Source of the DNA: Bifidobacterium bombi DSM 19703
Lineage (GTDB): Bacteria > Actinomycetota > Actinomycetes > Actinomycetales > Bifidobacteriaceae
Length of the DNA stretch: 64,000 nt
Assembly (NCBI RefSeq): GCF_000737845.1
Contig: NZ_ATLK01000001.1
Span: 1,488,001 to 1,552,000 of the forward strand
Reading direction: 5' to 3'
Under the pieces are notes generated by a model. The model did not search any database and was not told the origin of the DNA. It was given only the letters and a program-made list of their open reading frames with translations. Below, piece by piece: positions 54,174-64,000 of the stretch (the first letter of the stretch is position 1; each line of letters begins with the position of its first letter). Both the position numbers and the translations under genes were made by a program.

Positions 54174-55775
54174 ATGACTGAGCATTTGAATGATGACAAC
54201 GAGTCCGTGTCGAAGCAGACTGGGAATTACTCCCGCGACGGGGGCGAATTGCGCATCGCCGTCGTGGGCGCGGGCCCCGCCGGCGTCTATTCGTCGGATA
54301 TCTTTCTCAGGGAGCTTCACAAACGTGCTGCGGAATTGGGGTTGCCTCAGGATGCGCGCATCGATCTTTTTGAGAGGCTGCCGGTTCCCTTCGGACTGGT
54401 GCGTTATGGGGTGGCCCCCGACCATCCCGCTATAAAGTTCATCTCGAGCGCGTTGGAGAAGACGCTGGACAATCCCGATATCCATCTTTACTGCGATGTG
54501 GATTTCGGCAAGGACGTCACATTGGGCGATCTTGTACCGCGCTATGACGCGATACTGTTCGCGACCGGCGCGGTGGCCGATAAGCCTCTGAATTTGCGTG
54601 GTGCGAACCTTGACGGGGTGTATGGCGCGGCGCGGTTCGTGCAATGGTACGACGGCTACCCTGAAGGCACACGCCAATGGCCGCTTGATGCCCGGCAGGT
54701 CGCCGTCATCGGCGGAGGCAACGTGGCGATGGATGTGTCGCGTGAGTTGGTTCGTCGTGCCGATGACCTGAAGACCGGGACCGATATTCCGGACAATGTG
54801 TATGAGGGCTTGGCCGCGAACCAGGCGAACGAGCTGCACCTGTTCATTCGGCGTGGGGTGGCGCAGGCCAAATTCTCCGTACAGGAGCTCAGAGAGCTGG
54901 AGAAGCTTCCTGGGGTGCAGGTCATCGTCGATGACAAGGACTTCGAACTGGATGACGAGACCATTGAGATCGCTGGTCAGGATAAGCTGACCAGACAGAT
55001 GGTGGAGGAGCTTTTTACCGTGCGCGACATGGCTGAAGACATGGCCATGGACGAAGACGCGAACGGGTTTGGTTCTGATTTCGAGGGCAATCCGGCCAGC
55101 AAGAGGTATTACATCCACTTCAATTGCGATCCGGTTGAGATCCTTGGAGAAAACGGCAAGGTGACCGCGTTGCGTGTCGAGCGCACGTGGACCGGTGCGG
55201 ACGGCGATATGCACCGTACCGGCGAATTTGTCGAATATCCGGTTCAGGCGGTGTACCACGCCATCGGTTACAAGCCTGCAAGCGTGGAAGGCGTGCCTTA
55301 CGACAGCCGACGTAGCGTACTGGCGAATCAGGATGGCCGCATCTGCACGCAGACCGGCGTGGAGATGGGTGGAGTGGATGAGGTGTGCCCGCGGCTTTAC
55401 GCGACCGGCTGGGCCAAGCGCGGGCCGGTGGGGCTGATCGGATCCACCAAGTCCGACGCGCTCGCCATTGTGGATAACATGCTTGAGGATCTGGCCGAGG
55501 CGAAACCCACCGCAGCCGGTACCGGCGCGCCAGCGGAACTGGAAGGCGCGGGAACCAATACCGACGCGGTCTTCCTTGGTGGCGCCCGTTTCGGTGTGGA
55601 TCGCGATCCTCGGTCCATTGACCGTCTGCTGTCTTCCCGCGGCATCAGGCCCATTGATTTCGCGGGCTGGAAACGTGTGGATGCCTATGAGCGTGCTCAG
55701 GGTGCGCAGGAAGGTCGGGAACACAAGAAAGTGATTGATCCGGAGCAGATACGGGACATCGCCCTTGGGCAGTGA
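54174..55775 (+). CDS. Ferredoxin/NADP+ reductase, FprA-like
   Basis: 533 residues. N-terminal FAD-binding GxGxxG (RIAVVGAGPAGVYSS, about 27-41), the VPFGLVRYGVAPDHP block, then NADP-binding VAVIGGGNVAMDVSRELVRRA (about 175-200). GWAKRGPVGLIGSTKSDA near the C-terminus completes the adrenodoxin-reductase-type fold seen in mycobacterial FprA. It moves electrons between NADPH and ferredoxin. The start ATG at 54174 is preceded by TAAAGT (54161-54166) with 7 nt between, so leaderless; longer in-frame extensions are not supported. Confidence 0.92.
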   Translation: MTEHLNDDNESVSKQTGNYSRDGGELRIAVVGAGPAGVYSSDIFLRELHKRAAELGLPQDARIDLFERLPVPFGLVRYGVAPDHPAIKFISSALEKTLDNPDIHLYCDVDFGKDVTLGDLVPRYDAILFATGAVADKPLNLRGANLDGVYGAARFVQWYDGYPEGTRQWPLDARQVAVIGGGNVAMDVSRELVRRADDLKTGTDIPDNVYEGLAANQANELHLFIRRGVAQAKFSVQELRELEKLPGVQVIVDDKDFELDDETIEIAGQDKLTRQMVEELFTVRDMAEDMAMDEDANGFGSDFEGNPASKRYYIHFNCDPVEILGENGKVTALRVERTWTGADGDMHRTGEFVEYPVQAVYHAIGYKPASVEGVPYDSRRSVLANQDGRICTQTGVEMGGVDEVCPRLYATGWAKRGPVGLIGSTKSDALAIVDNMLEDLAEAKPTAAGTGAPAELEGAGTNTDAVFLGGARFGVDRDPRSIDRLLSSRGIRPIDFAGWKRVDAYERAQGAQEGREHKKVIDPEQIRDIALGQ

Positions 55776-56117
55776 TCAAGGATCCTGCGAAGTTTTGCAA
55801 GACCTGTGAATCGGAAGGAGTGCGGATGGATAGGGGCTCTTCCGCATCATAGATGTGGTGTTATTGTCGTGATATGCCGTGAGGATTGGGATGCGTCAAG
55901 CTGCGGCTGTACTTGTGGTAAGGACATGCTGAGAAGTGAGGATAGTGCGAAGATCGTGACATGAAGACTGCGATGCCTGCGAGACGCGGGTTGAACGCGT
56001 TTCGTCAGACGTTGCAGTTTTCCGTGGAGCTGTCGAACTGTACGTTATAATCGTCACTTAGTGAGTTATGAGAAGTAGGAGTTTGAAACAGAGAGAATCT
56101 CAAAATATAAGGCAGAT
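55776..56117. other. Intergenic region upstream of the lysozyme gene
   Basis: A TATAAT at 56046-56051 is the likely -10, though no good -35 lies at 17 nt. Nothing else recognised. Confidence 0.4.
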
Positions 56118-59100
56118 ATGTCAAAATTTGATGTAAGGCGTGTACTGGTAATCATGATGACGGCTTCCTTGGTGGGGGCCTTGGGTGTATCGCCCGTTAC
56201 GGCGAATGCGGATACCGGTGGAACGTTGAGCGACCAGACCAATGTAAAAACTATCGGCGACCAGAGGATGTCTCGCAATGGTCTGGGTTCCATGCCTGAC
56301 AATCCTACACAACCATTGCCCGACAAAGTAAGTGCGGTTACCCCTGACGATGCCGCCGTGGTCGCGCCCACGCTGGCGACGAAAAAAGACGGTACCACGG
56401 TCAACCTCTCAACTGGTGCCACCGTGACCGATTCGAAGATCGTGGGTACGTCGACACAACCGCCGGATCCACTTGGCAAAACTGACGGCAAAAGATTTAT
56501 CCCCGTTCAGGCGGGTGAGGTGAAGAAAGCCGTTCGTGCCAACGGCGGCGAAGTGGACGTGGCGACAGGTGGGAAGGACGCTGGAAGCCAGTCGGTGCCA
56601 CGCGTCCGTAACATAGCCTTGCAAAACAACGGTTACGGCGCTTACTGGGGATCGTACAACGGCACCCCGGCTTTTTTCGAGGCCGGGGGAAATTTGTTCG
56701 CGCAACAGGCCAAAGGCGTCATCGACGTGTCCCAGTGGCAGGGTGACATCGATTGGCAGGCCGTGAAAAACTCAGGTGTGGAGGGCGCCATAATTCGTAT
56801 TTCCTATGGTTGGGGTAACGATTATGATCCCAAGGCAATCCGCAATATCAACGAGTGCAAGCGGCTGGGCATTCCGTTTGGGGTTTACATTTACTCATAT
56901 GCGTATGACTCCGCAGGTGCCGCCGCCGAGGGCCAGGACGTGGTGGCCAAGCTCAGGGGAGCTGGTGTGAGCCCGTCGGATTTGAGCTATCCGGTGTTTT
57001 ACGATCTGGAACATTGGTCTTGGACTGGTCATGCACCTCCGTCAAGCCCTTGGGTGTATGACGGTATCGTCAATTCGTGGTACAGCCAGCTGCAGGCGGG
57101 CGGCTATAACAATCTTTCCATCTATTCGTATACGGGCTACCTTAACGGCCCCCTCAACTCAGGTAATATCCATTCGAAAACCCGATGGGTCGCCAGCTAC
57201 GGTCCACGGACCGGCTTCGGATACTCGACAAATGAGCGCGGATGGCAATATGCAGACAATGGCAGCATCCCGGGCATTGGGGGAAGCGTTGACCTCAATG
57301 CTTTCGGGAATCTCAGCTATTCGGCATCATGGCCTTGGGGGCATAACACCTTCACCGATATTTCGCAGCATCCACAAGTATCACTCAGTAATGGAAAGTA
57401 TTATATAAGCTCAGCACAACGGGATACTGCAGGTATTGATGTGCCGGGCGCTTCCACTGCCGATGGTACGCTGTTGCAGCTTTTTGGGGCAAATCACTCA
57501 GATGCCCAACGCTATCTTTTTACCGCCCAGAATGACGGCAGCTATGAAATAAAAAACGTCGCTTCGAACAAGGTCCTTGATGTTCCAGGTGGTCAGGCCC
57601 GAGCCGGCAAGGCAATTCAGCAATATGCGGCGAACGGGACTGCCGCGCAACACTGGTTTCTAAGGGAGTCGGGTCAACGGGGTGGGCTCGTCATACAGTC
57701 AGCCCTTGGCAATTTCGTTCTTGATTTAGCTTTAGGAAACACAACGGATTTCACGCAACTGCAACTTAATGACCCGACCTTGAGTGGTTCGCAGCAGTAT
57801 TTTTTAAGTTCCGTGACTCAAATATCCACTTCTCGGGCGCAGAGGATTTCTTCGGTCGCAAATTCCAGCCAAGTTCTTGATATTCCTAGTGCTTCGGATG
57901 ATGACAATGTTGGGGTGGAAGTGTATTCGTGGAATGACACAGATGCACAGAAATTCAATTTTCACGAGATAGGCAATGCGATTTATGAGATTACCAATGC
58001 TGGTTCAGGGAAAGCCGTTGAAGCCGCTGGAGCTGGTTATCTGAATTCAACGCCTATTCAGCAATACGCACCGAATCATACTTCAGCTCAACGTTGGATG
58101 CCTCGGCTCAACGGTAACGGGTCTTATTCGTTTTTCCCCGAATGTGCCAACAAGGCTCTGGACCTTCCAGGTGGGTCCACGCAAAATGGCACGTACCTTC
58201 AACTGTACAATTCAAATGGCTCAAGCGCACAGCAGTGGAGACTCGAAGATGCAACAACAAATCGCGATAAAATAAATAAGCTCGCAGCTCAACATAAAAC
58301 CGATTTGGCAGATGGTACGTACACCTTTATTTCCTCAACCGCCCAGAATAAGGTAATGGAGGTAGCTGGAGGTTCACATGAAGACGGTGGGAAAGTTCAG
58401 CTCTACGATTTAAATAACACATATGCGCAGGCTTGGCAGGTCAGTCATGATGCCGATGGATACATTACCTTGACCAATCAGGCATCAGGTAAGGTGCTGG
58501 ATGTGAATGGTGGAGTGGCTCGGCTTAGCGCAGGGGTTCAGCAGTACACATCCAATGGTTCGTGGGCTCAGAAGTGGATAGCGCTGAAAAGCGGCGATCA
58601 CTATACTCTTATGTCCGGCATCAATCGCAGTTACGTGCTTGATGTTGCCGGTGGTTCAACCATGAATGGCGCTGTGGTTCAGCTCTACTCAAATAATGGA
58701 ACGTCGGCGCAGCAGTGGAGACCGGTGGCGGCAAAAACCCCTCGTACGGCTCTTAATGCTTTAGCTGCGGCCCACAAAACAGATCTAGCCGACGGTAAAT
58801 ATGTTTTTGCAACAAAAAATGCATATAAGCAAGTGCTGGATGTGGTTTCTGGTTCGCATTCCGATGGGGCGGTCGTTCAACTGTACGAGGAAAATAATAG
58901 TGGTGCGCAGATTTGGCAGGTCAGTCATGATTCAATGGGTTACGTGACACTGACCAACTCCGGATCTGGCAAGGTCCTCGATGTAAGTGGCGGTGTTGCA
59001 ACGTTGAATGCAAGAGTGCAACAGTTCTCTTCCAACGGTTCGTGGGCTCAAAAATGGGTGGCGGTCAAAAATGGGGACCATTGCACTCTTATTTCCGCTA

Positions 59101-59222
59101 TTGACAGTGACTATGTGTTGGACGTTGCAGGAGGCTCATCAAAGAATGGCGCTACTGTTCAACTTTATTACAGTAATGGCAGTAATGCGCAGCATTGGCA
59201 AGGTAAAGCGTTAAGTCGTTAG
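56118..59222 (+). CDS. Secreted GH25 lysozyme with twelve ricin-type (QxW) repeats
   Basis: 1034 residues. A Sec signal peptide (about 1-31, ending in ANA-DT), a variable linker, then a glycoside hydrolase 25 domain (about 198-410): GVIDVSQWQGDIDW with catalytic Asp and YPVFYDLEHW with the Asp/Glu pair. From about 426 to the end there are twelve subrepeats closing in Q-x-W or similar (AQHW, AQRW, AQQW, AQAW, AQKW, AQIW), which make four beta-trefoils of three. Trefoils 3 and 4 (nt about 58313-58735 and 58793-59210), each preceded by HKTDLADG, are near duplicates. It probably cleaves peptidoglycan while the lectin part binds wall or host glycans. No LPXTG anchor. Confidence 0.9.
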   Translation: MSKFDVRRVLVIMMTASLVGALGVSPVTANADTGGTLSDQTNVKTIGDQRMSRNGLGSMPDNPTQPLPDKVSAVTPDDAAVVAPTLATKKDGTTVNLSTGATVTDSKIVGTSTQPPDPLGKTDGKRFIPVQAGEVKKAVRANGGEVDVATGGKDAGSQSVPRVRNIALQNNGYGAYWGSYNGTPAFFEAGGNLFAQQAKGVIDVSQWQGDIDWQAVKNSGVEGAIIRISYGWGNDYDPKAIRNINECKRLGIPFGVYIYSYAYDSAGAAAEGQDVVAKLRGAGVSPSDLSYPVFYDLEHWSWTGHAPPSSPWVYDGIVNSWYSQLQAGGYNNLSIYSYTGYLNGPLNSGNIHSKTRWVASYGPRTGFGYSTNERGWQYADNGSIPGIGGSVDLNAFGNLSYSASWPWGHNTFTDISQHPQVSLSNGKYYISSAQRDTAGIDVPGASTADGTLLQLFGANHSDAQRYLFTAQNDGSYEIKNVASNKVLDVPGGQARAGKAIQQYAANGTAAQHWFLRESGQRGGLVIQSALGNFVLDLALGNTTDFTQLQLNDPTLSGSQQYFLSSVTQISTSRAQRISSVANSSQVLDIPSASDDDNVGVEVYSWNDTDAQKFNFHEIGNAIYEITNAGSGKAVEAAGAGYLNSTPIQQYAPNHTSAQRWMPRLNGNGSYSFFPECANKALDLPGGSTQNGTYLQLYNSNGSSAQQWRLEDATTNRDKINKLAAQHKTDLADGTYTFISSTAQNKVMEVAGGSHEDGGKVQLYDLNNTYAQAWQVSHDADGYITLTNQASGKVLDVNGGVARLSAGVQQYTSNGSWAQKWIALKSGDHYTLMSGINRSYVLDVAGGSTMNGAVVQLYSNNGTSAQQWRPVAAKTPRTALNALAAAHKTDLADGKYVFATKNAYKQVLDVVSGSHSDGAVVQLYEENNSGAQIWQVSHDSMGYVTLTNSGSGKVLDVSGGVATLNARVQQFSSNGSWAQKWVAVKNGDHCTLISAIDSDYVLDVAGGSSKNGATVQLYYSNGSNAQHWQGKALSR

Positions 59223-59376
59223 CGGGTTCGGATATCTCCTTGTTTTATGTATTGGAAGGCTAATTCGTTAAGTATTCGTGAACCTTACGGGTTGCTGCTT
59301 TTTTGACGTGCCAGATTGCGACACCAGCGATAAGTCAGCCCATATGTCGGTATTGGCATCGCTTTTAGCAAAGGAT

Positions 59377-60303
59377 TCAGTGGCGGTGCCAATATGAAAA
59401 AATGTTTGCACCTGTGACGTACGTTTTTCGATCTCGTTTGGCAATGACATCCAGAATGATGCCGGTCACGATGAAAAGCAATCCGGCTACAATGAGCATG
59501 ACGGAGCCGATGAGTGTTGGAAACCGTGCCACCATGCCGGTACGCCAGAAATCAATCATGACGCTGATCAGGAATCCTAGACCGACCAATGACGAGATAA
59601 GACCTAAGCTGCCGAAGAATGGTAGTGGCTTGTACTCCCTTATCATTGTGAAAATGGTAGAAATTACCTTCATTCCATCGCCTACAGTGTCTAGTTTGCT
59701 CACCGAGCCATCAGGGCGGTCGCGGTATTTAACAGGCATTTCGTAAAGTTTAAGATTGTTGTTGAGACTGTGTATCGTCATTTCGGTCTCGACTTCAAAT
59801 CCTCTCGATAATACCGGGTATGTCTTTACAAAAGTGAAGGAAAAAGCCCGATAGCCCGTCATGATATCGTTTACATGTGCACCGAAAAGAAAGTTGATGG
59901 AATTGCGGACCAACTTATTGCCGGCATTGTGGAATGGTCGCTTATTCTCTTCAAAATATGTAGAACTCAAGCGGTCACCAATGACCATGTCGTAGCCTTC
60001 GATGATTTTATTTGCCATGGCAGGCGCTGCCTCCGCGGGATAAGTGTCATCACCATCAGCCATGATGTAGACGTCGGCGTCTACATCCTCGAACATCGCC
60101 CTGATTACATTTCCTTTACCCTGCCGGGGTTCCTTGCGAACTATAGCGCCCGCCTGTGCGGCGATTGACGCGGTCTGATCAGTCGAATTGTTGTCGTAAA
60201 CGTAGATCTTTGCGTCTGGCAGAGAAGCTCTGAAATCCTTGACAACCTTACCGATAGTGACTTCTTCGTTATAACATGGCAGAAGCACAGCGATTTCAGC
60301 CAT
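59377..60303 (-). CDS. Membrane-anchored family 2 glycosyltransferase
   Basis: 308 residues from the ATG at 60303 (AAGGA 7 nt upstream). An N-terminal GT-A domain: VLLPCYNEEVTIG, DADVYIMADGDDTYPAE with the DxD-like motif, and MTGYRAFS. Two C-terminal membrane segments follow (about 225-290). The pattern fits polyprenyl-phosphate sugar transferases such as GtrB, which load a sugar on undecaprenyl phosphate for later export and attachment. A poorly formed hairpin with a T-run (about 59277-59305, plus strand) separates it from the convergent lysozyme gene. Confidence 0.85.
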   Translation of the reverse strand: MAEIAVLLPCYNEEVTIGKVVKDFRASLPDAKIYVYDNNSTDQTASIAAQAGAIVRKEPRQGKGNVIRAMFEDVDADVYIMADGDDTYPAEAAPAMANKIIEGYDMVIGDRLSSTYFEENKRPFHNAGNKLVRNSINFLFGAHVNDIMTGYRAFSFTFVKTYPVLSRGFEVETEMTIHSLNNNLKLYEMPVKYRDRPDGSVSKLDTVGDGMKVISTIFTMIREYKPLPFFGSLGLISSLVGLGFLISVMIDFWRTGMVARFPTLIGSVMLIVAGLLFIVTGIILDVIAKRDRKTYVTGANIFSYWHRH

Positions 60304-61376
60304 ACCATATTCCTTTCGAGCTTTCAAAATATATATCTATGTATTCCATTTACCGTGATGTGCTTGATTTAGTAATCTCCACGCTTCTTAATTATAGAAT
60401 TGCCTTCCTACAGGAAGGACATGATAAGAAAACATTGTAATTTGTCATACTTGATGACTTATTGATTACTGTAAATCGGTATGTGGCTTTCCTGGCCCTG
60501 GCTGCTGAAGTGATCATGACGAGCATAAGTTTCTATTTTCAGCATAGAAATCCTAATATGCAGTCTACACCAGTAGATCAGTAATGATATATCTTGAAAC
60601 GACTGAAATAATAATAGATGTATCGTTTGAATTTGCCTATATTATGTAATAATGCACAGAGTCTTATTAAGCTCTTCTAATGCAGATACTACAGTTGTCA
60701 GATATGGTTAATGATTGATATTACTTTTCAAGTAGAATCCTCTCCTTTGAATGGGTCATTGAGCCGTTGTTGTTGCCAGTTGCATTTAGTGCCCTCATTT
60801 TAATAATCGCTGATACCGTGCTGAATGTGATGTCACACTTTTTCAGTGTAATTGTTATATGTACGAAGCAAGGTATTTTGAAAATTATATGATCATACCT
60901 TATTTAGGCCAGTGTTACATTAATGTGTCACGTTTTCTAAGATAGATATTCCCAGACCTACTGTATCGTCACAAAGTAAATGCACGTTGAATAAGAATCG
61001 GCAGATTGGTCTTTCTTACCTATTTTCATGCTTGGTTGTTTGTATCATGTCTTCAATTCGATTCCACGCACTTGATATCCTGGTAGTGAAGCGACGCCGG
61101 CAATCAGTTTTCTTGAGCATTATCTTCAGTGTCTTCCGTTTTGTTGGTTTTCTAGAAAAGAGTTTATTTCGGGTTAAAAAATTGCGTGAGTAATAGGGTC
61201 ATTATCTTTTTGATTCTAGAATAGGTCGTTTCCGTGTTACAATCGCTTGTTTGCGTGGGTTTCTTAATCCCCAAAAACAGGAAGATATTTTTATTCTGTC
61301 CTTTCTAGCGCTGTTTTACAAGGTGGAAAGTACTCTTGGAATCGAGAAAAGCAGGCGTCTGTAGAAGTGAGGTAAC
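60304..61376. other. AT-rich intergenic region, about 1 kb
   Basis: Clearly more AT-rich than its surroundings. No convincing gene: a 68-codon frame (60987-61193, TTG start) has no homology that I recognise and no ribosome site. No IS ends or tRNA. The terminal part holds GAGGTAAC before the next ATG. It may be a relic of rearranged surface-polysaccharide DNA. Confidence 0.45.
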
Positions 61377-63563
61377 ATGCGGAACGATAAGGTCTACCGG
61401 CCGAGCGAACTCGAATGCTTCATCCGATTTTCCTCACCTAGGTTCAAACGAACCCTCTTTATGTTTTCTTCAGCGTTCTTGGCACTTCTTGCGTCGTTCG
61501 CGTTCCCAGTATGCGCGCGTAGGTTGCTGTCTATCGCGAGTATTGATGCAAGTGTTTCTGTTGTTATCGTTCGTTTTCTCATCTTATGGGTGCTGCTTTT
61601 ACCCATCGTTTCCATTTTAGTCTTCGGATTCTCTCGAACGGGATCCTGGCTGCATAAGAATCGTTTCATTATAGCCGTCTGTATTGTTTTGTTTGCGGTT
61701 ATTTTTGATGTCAACGGTTCATCCTTGGGGCAGTGGGATGCTCTTCTGGGGCATCCCAGCAATGCAGGTATTGCACTGGGAAAGTCTCAAGCCCTTCGTA
61801 CTGACGAGTATATGGGCCTAACCCCTCTCGCTTTTTCTCAGAAATACAACAATTATCGTTATTTCAGCACAATTCCCAGTGGACAGAGTACCGATCTTTT
61901 CATCATCAAAGACGCCCCTGTGCTAGCTTTGGCTGAAATATTCCGTCCTTTCCAATGGGGCTATTTATTCTTAGGTTCCTCACGAGGGCTTGCATTTTAT
62001 TGGTCAGCCCGTATGGTGGCGCTTTTCCTGTGCATGTATGAGCTTATCCGTCTGATGACAGCTAGCCGCCGTTTGGCCGCTGCAGGAGCTACTCTTGTCA
62101 CATATTCCCCCATCGTTCAATGGTGGTATGCCGTCAATTCGATCGTAGAACTCCTTATTGCAGCTTCATTGGCGATAGTGTTGTTCAATCATTACTGTCA
62201 CGACCACAACTCGTGGCATAGACTCAGTTGCGCTGCAGTCATCTGTCAATGCGGAGGCATGTTCATCCTTGCCTTATACCCGGCTTTACAGGTGCCTTTG
62301 GCTTATTTGATTATGATTTTGCTTGCCTGGTCCTTGGCGGAGAACTGGAAAAATATTCATATGACGCTACGGGATTGGCTGTGGGTGGTCGTATGCGTAG
62401 CGGTGACAATTCTCCTGCTTGGAACCGTGCTCTATTATTCAAGGCCGACGATCGTGGCTGCACTCAACACTGTCTATCCAGGTCATCGCGTTTCTACGGG
62501 TGACGACATGCCTTTCCTGAATCTTTTCAATGGATTTACATCGATGTTGTATTCGCTCAAAGATTATGTGGGTCCCGTCAATGCTTCTGAAACAGCGCAG
62601 ATGGTTGATTTCTTCCCATTGGGTTTGCTGCTTGCCTTGTACCAGCTCTTCAAGCTGAAGAAAAAGGATGTACTCTCAATCCTGCTTTTCATTTACAGCT
62701 GTGCCATGTGCCTGTTTATGACGGTTGGCGTCCCTGAATGGCTGGCTTCGGTCACTTTGTTCTCTCGTGTCACAGGATCACGCTGTTATCTGGGTTTTGC
62801 CATAGCTAATGTGTTGCTGCTATGCAGGTGTCTTTCACGGCCAATTACCATTATGGAGAAGCGTTTCAGTCTTGCGATTGTGCTTATCTATGCTTTGCTC
62901 ATTGTGGTCATAAGTCGTCGCTATAATCCAGCTTATGCAGGTAAATTGACCTTATCTATCGTGGCTGTACTGGTTGTTCTGATAGGTTTCGGTCTTTTAT
63001 TCATCATAAAGAAGTATGATACAGTCGTTTCAATATGTATTGCATCCCTCGCGATGTTCGCGGTTATCGTCTGTGGTGGGCTTGTCAATCCCACTAGGAT
63101 TGGTGCTGAACAGTTGGATAATCAGTCGCTAAGCAATCAGGCCAGGACAATCCAGAACAAGCATGCGGGTCTTTGGATCGTGGAGGGGCCTTCAAGAATA
63201 GGAGACAATATTCCCCAGCTGCTTGTCGCCAATGGAGTTCCCGCTTTCAATAGCATCCAAGTGACGCCGCATCTATCGGCCTGGCGTAAGATTGATCCAA
63301 CAGGCAAGTATGCCAATGTTTATAATCGATATGCGTATGTCGCAATTGAGATTTGTGAAAGGGAATCCGCGAAGCCTTTTAGACTTGTCACTCCGGATAG
63401 AATTCAAGTCTCATTGACTCCTGAACAATTGCACAAATTTGGCATTACATACGTGATGAGTCAATCCAACCTTACAGCGGTTCAGCACGGCCGCTTTGGC
63501 TTTGAACAGGTGGGCCTTAAAATTGACGGTTGGTATACATATCGGATTATGAACAATTCTTGA
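61377..63563 (+). CDS. Large polytopic membrane protein (DUF7657-like), probably surface glycan assembly
   Basis: 728 residues with about twelve to thirteen membrane segments and a soluble C-terminal domain of about 160 residues. SLGQWDALLGHPSNAG and ALRTDEYMGLTPLAFSQ after the first membrane segments are conserved-looking acidic loops, similar in position to the catalytic loop of GT-C glycosyltransferases. It is not a characterised family. The partnership with a GtrB-like transferase upstream, divergently placed, suggests a lipid-linked sugar transfer step; that is inference. GAGGT stands 3 nt before the ATG, which is close. Confidence 0.6.
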   Translation: MRNDKVYRPSELECFIRFSSPRFKRTLFMFSSAFLALLASFAFPVCARRLLSIASIDASVSVVIVRFLILWVLLLPIVSILVFGFSRTGSWLHKNRFIIAVCIVLFAVIFDVNGSSLGQWDALLGHPSNAGIALGKSQALRTDEYMGLTPLAFSQKYNNYRYFSTIPSGQSTDLFIIKDAPVLALAEIFRPFQWGYLFLGSSRGLAFYWSARMVALFLCMYELIRLMTASRRLAAAGATLVTYSPIVQWWYAVNSIVELLIAASLAIVLFNHYCHDHNSWHRLSCAAVICQCGGMFILALYPALQVPLAYLIMILLAWSLAENWKNIHMTLRDWLWVVVCVAVTILLLGTVLYYSRPTIVAALNTVYPGHRVSTGDDMPFLNLFNGFTSMLYSLKDYVGPVNASETAQMVDFFPLGLLLALYQLFKLKKKDVLSILLFIYSCAMCLFMTVGVPEWLASVTLFSRVTGSRCYLGFAIANVLLLCRCLSRPITIMEKRFSLAIVLIYALLIVVISRRYNPAYAGKLTLSIVAVLVVLIGFGLLFIIKKYDTVVSICIASLAMFAVIVCGGLVNPTRIGAEQLDNQSLSNQARTIQNKHAGLWIVEGPSRIGDNIPQLLVANGVPAFNSIQVTPHLSAWRKIDPTGKYANVYNRYAYVAIEICERESAKPFRLVTPDRIQVSLTPEQLHKFGITYVMSQSNLTAVQHGRFGFEQVGLKIDGWYTYRIMNNS

Positions 63564-64000
63564 GTTTTATCAATTAGGTGATTGAGCGCCTGTGTTGTCA
63601 GCTCAATGGCATACATGTTTTGGTGATAAGTGGTGTGCAAGTCCGCGATATGTGAATATTGATAGTCGCTCAATATCAAGAGGCTAATCCTACTAAGTCT
63701 CAACCGAAAGGTCGTTCCTTTACTACGTAGATGCTTGCTGATACGGATAATTCGTTGGGTTCTGATGGTCGGACATGTGTGCTTGGTTCCATCAAAAGTC
63801 GAACGCGAAAAGATTGGTCGATTAAAGACGGAAGTCTGAAAAACAGGAAACATCAATGTCTCAAGTCGTGATACTGCAAACGAAATATGAAATAGCTAGC
63901 TCGGTGGTTCCTTTTACGAGAATGCACTGTGACACCTTCATATTGTTGAGTGACTAATGATGTGCCCCATTGCGCAGACAAACTATGAAGGCAATTAGAT
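63564..64000. other. Intergenic sequence at the right edge
   Basis: No gene or strong regulatory element recognised. Several short frames without ribosome sites. The region remains AT-rich, and a gene may begin past the edge. Confidence 0.4.

Noticed and set aside
53649-55724. 691-codon open frame antisense to the PDZ end of htrA and fprA
   Set aside because: It mirrors the codon bias of a real GC-rich gene on the other strand, has no ribosome site or recognisable domain, and covers a terminator.
60987-61193. 68-codon hydrophobic frame in the AT-rich gap
   Set aside because: TTG start, no ribosome site, no family resemblance.
63482-63856. 124-codon minus-strand frame at the end of the polytopic membrane protein gene
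   Set aside because: Overlaps the coding end of the real gene, has no ribosome site or recognisable product.

Overview
The window is a stretch of bifidobacterial (Bifidobacteriaceae, high-GC Gram-positive) chromosome. The 16S gene at about 14.85-16.37 kb has the bifidobacterial 5' end and V-region pattern. The gene set agrees: a class E sortase, CrgA, an actinobacterial dCTP deaminase, a NahK/GalT2 pair of the galacto-N-biose type and a monolithic PurL. No phage, transposase, CRISPR array or tRNA gene was found.

Layout. 0-4.4 kb is an envelope and cell-division neighbourhood: the start of trxB, a class E sortase, a DUF881 protein and divergent crgA. It is followed by a dense group of DnaA boxes (3580-3732) and dcd. 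The boxes look like oriC or an origin-proximal DnaA-binding locus, although dnaA itself is not in view. Most genes to the right, including the rRNA operon, read away from it. 5-14 kb holds single housekeeping and stress genes: an esterase, a Na+/H+ antiporter, tadA, a TauE-type exporter, a fused trehalose-6-P synthase/phosphatase and a sirtuin. 14.5-20.2 kb is a complete rRNA operon (16S-23S-5S, no tRNAs in the spacers) with promoter, leader element and terminator.

20.6-29 kb is a phosphotransferase (PTS) region that looks more AT-rich than its surroundings. It contains a PRD regulator, a split-off EIIA-like protein, EIIA, EIIB, EIIC, an AlsE-like hexulose-6-P epimerase, HPr, enzyme I and an aldo/keto reductase. 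It reads as a self-contained import and epimerisation route for a ketohexose, with its own general PTS proteins. 29-36 kb carries a small zinc-ribbon protein, a TsnR/NshR-like 23S rRNA methyltransferase, a nitroreductase, MscL, a membrane acyltransferase and a large polytopic membrane protein. 36.2-44.3 kb is a purine cluster, purC-purL-purF-purM.

44.5-49.9 kb has a ROK regulator divergent from nahK-galT2, the downstream half of the lacto-N-biose/galacto-N-biose pathway without its phosphorylase or transporter, and then an SDR. 50-55.8 kb holds tgt, an HtrA-type protease and a ferredoxin-NADP reductase. 56-63.6 kb is a surface region: a secreted GH25 lysozyme with twelve ricin-type repeats, a membrane glycosyltransferase and a large polytopic protein, separated by about 1 kb of AT-rich DNA.

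Several genes have a -10 hexamer 5-7 nt before the start codon, which indicates leaderless mRNAs. The most interesting unexplained items are the DnaA-box cluster, the PTS/epimerase operon with its split regulator, the TsnR-like methyltransferase, a strongly structured intergenic segment at 51.57-51.69 kb and the repeat-built lysozyme.
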